DNA from: Vicinamibacteria bacterium | Lineage (GTDB): Bacteria; Acidobacteriota; Vicinamibacteria; Vicinamibacterales; UBA2999 | Direction: 5' to 3' | NCBI GenBank assembly: GCA_025938035.1 | Contig: JAICQE010000216.1 | Coordinates: forward strand, 1 to 5,760 | DNA length: 5,760 nucleotides | Shown: positions 1 to 4,989 of the stretch, in pieces | Numbering within the stretch: position 1 is the first letter of the stretch | Layout of the letters: every line of letters starts with the position of its first letter | Position numbers and translations under genes: made by a program | The notes under the pieces: model-generated | Told to the model about the DNA's origin: nothing | What the model saw: only the letters and a program-made list of their open reading frames with translations | The model's database searches: none

Positions 1-57
1 CCGGCACTCCCACACGGGCGAGCGGTCGCTCGTGCGACGCCCCTGCGGTGTTTGGCC

Positions 58-1491
58 CTACCCGCCTCTAATTGCCACCCCGCGCGCGGGGGTGCCCACG
101 GCGGCCGCCCCGCCGCCGCCGTGGAGGTCGTGGCTCCAGCGGACCTTGCCGGTCTGATATTCGATCGCGCGAAGCACGCCGCGGCCGTGCACGGTATAGT
201 CGGCGCCCGCCCACCCGTGCGCACCGTGCTCCGGCTTGAAAAAGTAGATGCCGTACGCGTCATGCGCGCTGACGATCAGCAGTCCCGTTGCCGGATCGAA
301 CGCCGGTGAACGGTAGTTCGTGCCGCCGGCCTCGTCCGGAGCCACCAGCCGGCCATCGCGCGCCGGTTCCTTGCCAGGATCGGGAACCGGCCGGCCTTCG
401 GCGTCGACGCCCTTCGCCCAGTTGACCGCCGCAAACGGCGTCGTCAACAGGTTCTGTCCGGTCGTCCGGTCGAGCACGAAGTAGTAGCCGTTGCGTGACG
501 CCTGCAGCAGCAGCTTACGGCGCGTGCCGCCGAAGTCCGCGTCGACAAGCACCGGCACTTCGGCCGCGTCCCAGTCGTGCGTGTCGTGCGGCACCGCCTG
601 GAAGCCCCACTTCTGCTCACCGGTGTCGGGGTTGAGCGCGACGATGCTGCCGGTCCATTTGTTGTCGCCCGGACGCACCGGTCCGTTCAGCACTGGAGTG
701 GGATTCCCGGTACCGACGTAATACAGGTTCAGTTCCGGATCGTAGGTCCCGGTCATCCACATCTGCCCACCAGTGGCGCCACCGCTGATCGAACCGGGCG
801 TGCCCGGCGGCGGCGTGCTGTAGTAGGTCCACTGCGGCTTGCCGCTTTCAGCGTCGAACGACTTCAGGATGCCCGGCAGATTGTCGAAGTCTCCGGAGAC
901 GCCGACGATGACGTGATTGCGGATGACCATCGGCGCGTTGGTGCACCAGTAGCCGCGCCGCCAGTCGGCGATCTCGACGTTCCACCGGACGGTCCCGTTA
1001 CGCGCGTCGAGCGCGAGCAGCCGCGCGTCGCGGGTGGTCAGATACACGAGGTCGCCGCGGACGGCGACGCCGCGGTGGCCGATGTTGAACGCCTGGCCTG
1101 GCGGGTAGGTATAGCGCCAGATCTGACGTCCGGAGCGCGCGTCGATCGCCCACAGATTGTCGACCGTGGTGACGTAGATGATTCCGTTGACGAGAATGGG
1201 CGTCGCTTTGATCGACTGACCCTGATTGGTCTGAAATGCCCACGCGAGCGTCATCTGGCTCACGTTCGCCGGCGTGATCTGCGTCAAACGGCTATGGTGC
1301 TGTCCCGAGTAGTCGCCGTGGTAGGTGGGCCAGCTGTCGGGCGTCGGCTTCAGCAGGAGAGATGGGTCCACGGCTTGAGCGGACGCCATCGGCGAAGTCA
1401 AAGTCAAAAGGCAAAAGGCAAAAGGCAAAAGAAAAGGACCCAAGAAGGTCTTTTGACCTTTGCCTTTTGACTTTTGCCTTTCGTCGTCCAT
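58..1491 (-). CDS. Exported PQQ-type (quinoprotein-like) beta-propeller dehydrogenase, C-terminus apparently truncated
   Basis: Predicted 477-residue secreted protein of the PQQ-dependent alcohol/glucose dehydrogenase propeller family, expected to act in the periplasm. Residues 1-40 look like a signal peptide: a basic stretch at 5-14, a hydrophobic core at 15-31, and a likely cut after ASAQA (36-40). The mature part has repeated W-motif blade signatures (DARSGRQIW, DARNGTVRW, NPDTGEQKW, YQTGKVRW) and the family block YDPELNLYYVGTGNP (250-264), RPGDNKW (273-279) and PHDTHDWD (301-308). N263 and D276 match the metal-ligand Asn and catalytic Asp of methanol dehydrogenase-type enzymes. The adjacent Cys pair is absent (AFNIGHRG, 134-141). 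The start at 1491 is chosen because it lies one base after the cytochrome stop (TGAAATG), implying translational coupling; an in-frame ATG at 1554 would lie inside the cytochrome gene. After HDLHGGGG the protein ends in unrelated residues, about one blade short of its relatives. It may belong to the 'acido-empty-quinoprotein' type known from Acidobacteria (from memory, unverified). Confidence 0.88.
   Translation of the reverse strand: MDDERQKSKGKGQKTFLGPFLLPFAFCLLTLTSPMASAQAVDPSLLLKPTPDSWPTYHGDYSGQHHSRLTQITPANVSQMTLAWAFQTNQGQSIKATPILVNGIIYVTTVDNLWAIDARSGRQIWRYTYPPGQAFNIGHRGVAVRGDLVYLTTRDARLLALDARNGTVRWNVEIADWRRGYWCTNAPMVIRNHVIVGVSGDFDNLPGILKSFDAESGKPQWTYYSTPPPGTPGSISGGATGGQMWMTGTYDPELNLYYVGTGNPTPVLNGPVRPGDNKWTGSIVALNPDTGEQKWGFQAVPHDTHDWDAAEVPVLVDADFGGTRRKLLLQASRNGYYFVLDRTTGQNLLTTPFAAVNWAKGVDAEGRPVPDPGKEPARDGRLVAPDEAGGTNYRSPAFDPATGLLIVSAHDAYGIYFFKPEHGAHGWAGADYTVHGRGVLRAIEYQTGKVRWSHDLHGGGGAAAVGTPARGVAIRGG
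78..91. repeat. GC-only palindrome near the 3' end of the propeller gene
   Basis: CCCCGCGCGCGGGG is a perfect 14-base palindrome. With one extra G and one mismatch it extends outward to about 74-97 (GCCACCCC against a near-complement). It falls exactly where the propeller protein stops resembling its family, about 18 bases before the stop codon. No T-run follows on the minus strand, so I do not call it a terminator. It may mark a rearrangement or repeat junction. Confidence 0.6.
1396..1482. repeat. Heptad-based imperfect inverted repeat inside the quinoprotein signal-peptide coding region
   Basis: On the plus strand the left arm (about 1397-1431) has three exact tandem copies of AAAAGGC (1406-1426) plus a partial fourth, preceded by AAGTC. 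The right arm (about 1449-1482) is the reverse complement of variants of the same heptad (AAAGGC, AAAAGTC, AAAAGGC, AAAGGTC, AAAAG). The arms pair imperfectly over roughly 30 bases around a centre at about 1432-1448. The A/G-versus-T/C strand bias is unlike the surrounding GC-rich coding sequence. The element sits wholly inside the reading frame of the propeller gene, encoding its residues 4-32. Similar AAAAGGC-type arrays are, from memory, common between genes in Vicinamibacteria-like genomes. I see no transposase and no terminator-type T-run. Confidence 0.85.
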
Positions 1492-1492
1492 T

Positions 1493-2344
1493 TCAGCGCA
1501 GCGTCTGCAAGTACGCGAGAACATTGTGCATATCCGCATCGGTGTACTTTCCAAGCTGGTCTACGTGCGCCGCGCGCGGGTCGTTGACGGTGAATCGAAC
1601 CTGCTTCGCCGCCCATGATCGGTACCAGCCCGATGCATCGGTCAGCGCAATAGTGAATTCGTCGCGATACGCGAGCCGGCCGGTGATGACCTGTCCGGAG
1701 GGAAGCGTGACGGTCACTTGGGCTGCGCGCTTCGGGTCGCGGATCTGGCCCCCCGGATAAAGCATCCGCTGCAGCAGCGGGAGCCCCTGCAGCCGCGTGG
1801 CGATGCCGGCGAGATCCCCCGTCGCCGAGTGGCAGCGCGAACACGCGTTGTCGAAGTAGCGCTTGCCGGCGTCGGCGTTCCCCGTCTGCAGATCGGCGAG
1901 GTCAACGCTCCTGCGTCCGCCGACGGCCGATTCGGCCTGCGTCTTCTGGTCGTGGATGAATGCGACGATGGCCGTCATGTCCGCGTCGGACAGCGCGAAC
2001 CCCGGCATGTTCTGCCGTCCGCTCCTCACGACCGGGGCAATCCGATCGCCGCGCACGTCCGCAGCCACGAGCTCGGAGCGGGTCAGATCGGGTCCGCCCT
2101 CGCCCCCGCCCGCGTCGCGTCCGTGGCAGAAGCCGCACTGTGCGGCGAAGCGGACACGGCCGGCCTCGACCTGCTCCGGCGCGTACTGCTGCGGCGTGGC
2201 AGTCTGCGGCGGACGCTGCGACGCCGGACTCCCCTGCCCGCGGCCCTGCGGAGCGGCGGGCGCGGCGCCGCCGGCGCGTCCGCGCTGCGCATCCACAACC
2301 GCGGCCGCGTACACCAACAGCGCGCAGACGACGAGAACTCGCAT
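1493..2344 (-). CDS. Exported di-haem cytochrome c, second domain carrying an inserted beta-rich segment
   Basis: Predicted 283-residue periplasmic electron-transfer protein. Residues 1-19 form a signal peptide (hydrophobic VLVVCALLVYAAAVV, cut near VDA-Q), followed by a Gly/Pro/Gln-rich linker to about residue 50. Domain 1 has the haem-binding CGFCH (70-74), a PDLTRS loop, the likely axial Met113 in QNMPGF, and a C-terminal helix ending AFIHDQK. Domain 2 begins GNADAGKRYFDNACSRCH, with haem motif CSRCH at 168-172. It is then interrupted at about 207-255 by a beta-rich segment (VTVTLPSGQVITGRL, DEFTIALTD) before a last helix, YTDADMHNVLAYLQTL. No MP-type axial Met is visible after that insert; His260 or another residue would have to serve. 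The start at 2344 puts the ATG directly before the signal peptide, although no Shine-Dalgarno is visible and a hairpin ends eight bases upstream. An in-frame ATG at 2428 would add a repeat-encoded extension ahead of the signal peptide. The gene is first in an operon with the propeller gene and is its plausible electron acceptor. Confidence 0.9.
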   Translation of the reverse strand: MRVLVVCALLVYAAAVVDAQRGRAGGAAPAAPQGRGQGSPASQRPPQTATPQQYAPEQVEAGRVRFAAQCGFCHGRDAGGGEGGPDLTRSELVAADVRGDRIAPVVRSGRQNMPGFALSDADMTAIVAFIHDQKTQAESAVGGRRSVDLADLQTGNADAGKRYFDNACSRCHSATGDLAGIATRLQGLPLLQRMLYPGGQIRDPKRAAQVTVTLPSGQVITGRLAYRDEFTIALTDASGWYRSWAAKQVRFTVNDPRAAHVDQLGKYTDADMHNVLAYLQTLR

Positions 2345-2352
2345 CGGGGTGG

Positions 2353-2398
2353 GGCGAGCCTTGTCAGGCTCGCCAACGCGGACGTGACAACGTCCGCG
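2353..2398. repeat. Pair of adjacent perfect hairpins with complementary loops
   Basis: Hairpin 1 (2353-2374) has a perfect 9-base stem, GGCGAGCCT/AGGCTCGCC, and loop TGTC. Hairpin 2 (2377-2398) has a perfect 9-base stem, CGCGGACGT/ACGTCCGCG, and loop GACA. Only two bases separate them. The centres TTGTCA (2361-2366) and TGACAA (2385-2390) are exact reverse complements, so the two loops could pair. The unit lies just upstream of the cytochrome start codon and would be in that gene's mRNA leader. It resembles REP-type paired palindromes; the family assignment is inference. Confidence 0.8.
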
Positions 2399-2438
2399 CC
2401 ATGATCTGGCTGGTTTACCGAACAGCATGTGCGGACGA

Positions 2439-2466
2439 GTATTATCGGGTCTCGAATCCAGGTCAA
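2439..2466. promoter_or_regulatory. Candidate divergent promoter core
   Basis: This is the A/T-richest short patch in the divergent intergenic region. On the plus strand TATTAT (2440-2445) is a 5-of-6 match to a -10 box, but no good -35 box lies 16-18 bases upstream. On the minus strand GATAAT (2446-2441) is a 5-of-6 match, with TTGACC (2466-2461) as a 5-of-6 -35 box, though the 14-base spacer is short. Either or both operons could start here. The call rests on motif resemblance only. Confidence 0.25.
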
Positions 2467-2565
2467 TCGAACGGTTCGAACGACTCGAACGACTCGAACG
2501 ACTCGAACGATTCGAACGATTCGAACGATTCGAACGATTCGAACGATTCGAACGATTCGAACGGG
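2467..2565. repeat. Tandem 9-base minisatellite, 11 units
   Basis: Eleven contiguous 9-base units start at 2467 and recur every nine bases. Unit 1 is TCGAACGGT, units 2-4 are TCGAACGAC, units 5-10 are TCGAACGAT, and unit 11 is TCGAACGGG. Identical variants are clustered, as expected from slippage or local duplication. Because nine is a multiple of three and the unit lacks stops, reading frames stay open through it on both strands, giving artefactual Arg-Thr-Ile or Asn-Arg-Ser runs that are not protein. Junctions TTCGAA are palindromic. The last unit supplies the first three Gs of the next gene's Shine-Dalgarno. Confidence 0.95.
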
Positions 2566-2568
2566 AGG
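2563..2568 (+). promoter_or_regulatory. Shine-Dalgarno sequence for the oxidoreductase gene
   Basis: GGGAGG lies four bases before the GTG codon at 2573. This decides the start: the upstream in-frame ATG at 2429 would translate the tandem repeat, and the downstream ATG at 2588 would remove the first strand of the Rossmann fold. Its first three bases are the end of the last 9-base repeat unit. Confidence 0.75.
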
Positions 2569-2572
2569 TTAC

Positions 2573-3724
2573 GTGAAACGGATCGGGATGGGCCTCGTCG
2601 GCGCCGGGTTCGTCGGCCCGCATCACATCGACGCCGTTCGACGTCTCGGCTTCGTCGATATCGTCGCCGTCGCCGGCAGCAGCGACGCGTCAGGTCAGCA
2701 GAAGGCGCAGACGCTCGGCGCACGGAAGGGATACGGCAGTTATCAGGCGCTGATTGACGATCCGGACGTGCAGGTCGTCCACAACGCCACGCCCAACTAC
2801 TTGCACTACGAGGTGACGTCCGCGGCGCTGGCGAAGGGCAAACATGTCGTCTCCGACAAGCCGCTGGCCATGACCGCCGCGCAGTCACAGAAGCTTGTCG
2901 ACGAGGCACGCCGCGCCGGCGTCGTCACCGCGGTCACCTTCAACTACCGCGGCAACCCGCTCGTTCAGCACGCACGGCAGGCGATCGCGAACGGCGACAT
3001 CGGCACGCCGCGATTCCTGCACGGCTACTACATACAGGACTGGCTGCTGAACGAGACCGACTACTCGTGGCGGCTCGATCCGGCCAAAGGCGGCGCGTCT
3101 TCCGCGCTGGGCGACATCGGCTCGCACTGGTGCGACCTCGCCCAGCACATGAGCGGCCTGACGATCACGCACGTGCTCGGCGACATCACGACCACGCTGC
3201 CGAAGCGGAAAAAGCCGCGCGGCTCGCGTGAGGCGTTCGCGGCTGCCGGCGGCGAGGACACCGACATCGTCGATATCACCGTCGAGGATCTCGCATCGGT
3301 GCTGGTGCGATTCGACAACGGCGCGAAAGGAACGTTCTCGGTCGGTCAGGTGTGCCCCGGACACAAGAACGACCTCGTGCTGGAGATTTGCGGATCGAAA
3401 TCCTCGGTCAAGTGGCGGCAGGAACACCAGAATGAGCTCTGGTTCGGCCATCGCGATCGCGCGAACGAGATCCTGCAGAAGGATCCCTCGCTCATCGTCG
3501 ATCAGGCGAAGCCGTACGCGCATCTTCCCGGCGGTCATCAGGAAGCGTGGGCCGATGCGTTCTGCAACCTGATGCGCGACATCTACGGCGCCATCGCGGC
3601 CGGAAGGCCCTATCGTCCGCTCCCCCCGACCGTCGCCACGTTCGAGGACGGCTATCGGGCCAACCGGATCGTCGAAGCCATCCTCGAGAGCGCCAGGCAC
3701 GGCGGCGTGTGGACGAACGTATGA
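2573..3724 (+). CDS. Gfo/Idh/MocA family NAD(P)-dependent oxidoreductase
   Basis: Predicted 383-residue cytoplasmic oxidoreductase, a normal length for the family. The N-terminal Rossmann domain starts with the dinucleotide-binding GLVGAGFVG (7-15), followed by NATPNYLH (71-78) and SDKPLAM (94-100), a variant of the usual EKP motif in which Lys97 is the expected catalytic or nicotinamide-contacting residue. The C-terminal alpha/beta domain has [18 protein letters not shown] (173-190), with Asp181 and His185 in the positions of the family's DxGxH catalytic motif. Family members oxidise or reduce sugars, inositols, keto-glycosides or amino sugars; the substrate cannot be read here. The GTG start ([15 protein letters not shown]) is supported by the Shine-Dalgarno and by complete retention of the first beta strand. 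It is the first gene of a two-gene operon and overlaps the next by ATGA, a pairing with TIM-barrel isomerases often seen in sugar catabolic clusters. I see no signal peptide or Tat motif, so I infer a cytoplasmic location. Confidence 0.92.
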   Translation: MKRIGMGLVGAGFVGPHHIDAVRRLGFVDIVAVAGSSDASGQQKAQTLGARKGYGSYQALIDDPDVQVVHNATPNYLHYEVTSAALAKGKHVVSDKPLAMTAAQSQKLVDEARRAGVVTAVTFNYRGNPLVQHARQAIANGDIGTPRFLHGYYIQDWLLNETDYSWRLDPAKGGASSALGDIGSHWCDLAQHMSGLTITHVLGDITTTLPKRKKPRGSREAFAAAGGEDTDIVDITVEDLASVLVRFDNGAKGTFSVGQVCPGHKNDLVLEICGSKSSVKWRQEHQNELWFGHRDRANEILQKDPSLIVDQAKPYAHLPGGHQEAWADAFCNLMRDIYGAIAAGRPYRPLPPTVATFEDGYRANRIVEAILESARHGGVWTNV

Positions 3725-4962
3725 GCGTGACTGCCTTTGCACCGAAGTTCATGAAGGTCGGAATCCTGACGGCCGCGCTGCAGGAGCTGACGCCGCGCGA
3801 CGTACGCGACGCCGATCCCGACCGCGCGATCGAAGACTGGCTCGACTTCGCGAAGGAGCTCGGCGCCGACTACGTTCAGCTGTCCGCGGCCCTGCATCCG
3901 TCGGAGACGGACGTTCCTCCGGACGCGATGCTCGATCCGGTTGCCAACACGCTCGACCTGAGGAAACCGTTCGACACGTATCGCGCCATGCGGGTGCAGG
4001 CGGCGATCACGGCTTCAGGCACGCGCATTTCCGACCTCGCGTACTTCGACAATCTGCTCCACCACGATCGCGCCACGCGAAAGAAGAAGCACGACTTCCT
4101 GCTGCGCGTGTTCGACGCGGCTGTGCTCCTTGGCGTCGACGCCGTCTGTGGATTCGTCGGGCGCAATCAGCAGCGCAGCATGGACGAGAACCTCGTCGAC
4201 TTCGAACATCACTTCGTCCCGCTGCTGAAAGAGGCGAAGTCACGCGGGCTCACCTACCGCGTCGAGCAGTGCCCGATGCCCGGCTGGACGACGGCGGACA
4301 ACTGGCACAACAACATCGCCTACACGCCCGGAGCCTGGATCGCGCTGCACCGCATCTGCGAGAAGCACGGCGTCGGCGACCAGTTCCGCATTCACTACGA
4401 CCCCTCCCACGCCATCCTGATGGGTCAGGACACGCGATCGATCTTTCAGTTCCTGAAGGACCAGGGCTACGGCTTCCTCATTGGCGGATTTCACGTGAAG
4501 GGGCAGGTCGTCGATGCACAGGGTGTCGCGGCCTGGGGCTACGGCGGCCAGACGATGGAGCGCGGCGACTGGATCGGCGGCAAGCCGTCGAGTAAACCGG
4601 CCGATCAGTTGAATGCCTGGAAGAAGCAGGTGGTGCTGTGCGAGCACGAGCTGCCGGGAACAGCGCGGCACGATCCGCTTGCCTATCTGCAGAATCGAAC
4701 CGTGGACTGGCTGGATCATCAGCTCGCCGCGCGCGAGCTGCTGCCGCTCGACATCGCCGATACCTACCTCATCGTCGAGCACGAGTATCCCGCCGCGCGC
4801 ATTCAGGACCGCGAGCGGCTCAAACCGATCCTGCAGGGCTCATTGGCATTCGTGAGGCACATCGACCAGGCCGCGGCGGCTATGTACGGGCTGCAGCACG
4901 AAGTTCTTGCCAGCCAGGGAATTCCGATTCAGGGCGTCGGACGCGAGGCGTTCAGGAGCTGA
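3721..4962 (+). CDS. Sugar phosphate isomerase/epimerase family protein (xylose isomerase-like TIM barrel)
   Basis: Predicted 413-residue cytoplasmic protein of the AP-endonuclease-2/xylose-isomerase-like TIM-barrel superfamily. Beta-strand patterns include VGILTAAL (13-20), [12 protein letters not shown] (49-60), VDAVCGFVG (139-147) and LTYRVEQCP (177-185). Candidate metal ligands sit at the barrel's usual places: Glu182 (RVEQCP), Asp227 with His230 (HYDPSHAIL), His258 (GFHVKG) and Glu353 (IVEHEYP). About 95 residues lie between His258 and Glu353, including AWGYGGQ (271-277), making it longer than the common 270-330-residue members. The start at 3721 overlaps the upstream stop (ATGA), implying translational coupling. 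An internal ATG at 3751 ([10 protein letters not shown]) resembles the start of shorter relatives and is the alternative. Together with the adjacent oxidoreductase it probably isomerises, epimerises or cleaves a keto-sugar or related compound. That role is inferred from family and context; the substrate is unknown. Confidence 0.9.
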   Translation: MSVTAFAPKFMKVGILTAALQELTPRDVRDADPDRAIEDWLDFAKELGADYVQLSAALHPSETDVPPDAMLDPVANTLDLRKPFDTYRAMRVQAAITASGTRISDLAYFDNLLHHDRATRKKKHDFLLRVFDAAVLLGVDAVCGFVGRNQQRSMDENLVDFEHHFVPLLKEAKSRGLTYRVEQCPMPGWTTADNWHNNIAYTPGAWIALHRICEKHGVGDQFRIHYDPSHAILMGQDTRSIFQFLKDQGYGFLIGGFHVKGQVVDAQGVAAWGYGGQTMERGDWIGGKPSSKPADQLNAWKKQVVLCEHELPGTARHDPLAYLQNRTVDWLDHQLAARELLPLDIADTYLIVEHEYPAARIQDRERLKPILQGSLAFVRHIDQAAAAMYGLQHEVLASQGIPIQGVGREAFRS

Positions 4963-4989
4963 CCGCGGCAGATTGCCCGGCCTGCGCGC

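Noticed and set aside
19..32. CGAGCG-GT-CGCTCG dyad near the left edge
   Set aside because: A short GC dyad with a 2-base centre in GC-rich sequence; expected by chance and with no gene to relate it to.
577..1470. Long plus-strand open frame opposite the propeller gene
   Set aside because: It is Arg/Val/Asp-rich with no domain, is antisense to clear family motifs on the minus strand, and ends in the repeat; it is explained by GC-rich codon bias.
1396..1482. Rho-independent terminator between the two minus-strand genes
   Set aside because: The stem is A/G versus T/C with low GC and no terminal T-run, and it lies inside the propeller reading frame, not between genes.
1718..2404. Plus-strand open frame opposite the cytochrome gene
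   Set aside because: Low-complexity Arg/Ala/Gly translation without recognisable domains, antisense to the two haem motifs.
2467..2565. CRISPR array
   Set aside because: The units are nine bases, contiguous and without spacers; this is a minisatellite.
2429..2572. N-terminal extension of the oxidoreductase from ATG 2429
   Set aside because: It would translate the 9-base repeat as Arg-Thr-Ile runs; the GTG at 2573 has a Shine-Dalgarno and begins the Rossmann fold properly.
2345..2626. N-terminal extension of the cytochrome gene from ATG 2626
   Set aside because: It would translate the minisatellite and hairpins ahead of a normal signal peptide; the ATG at 2344 is the sensible start.
2885..3742. 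Minus-strand open frame opposite the oxidoreductase gene
   Set aside because: No family motif, and it covers the Gfo/Idh/MocA coding region, whose catalytic motifs are clear on the plus strand.
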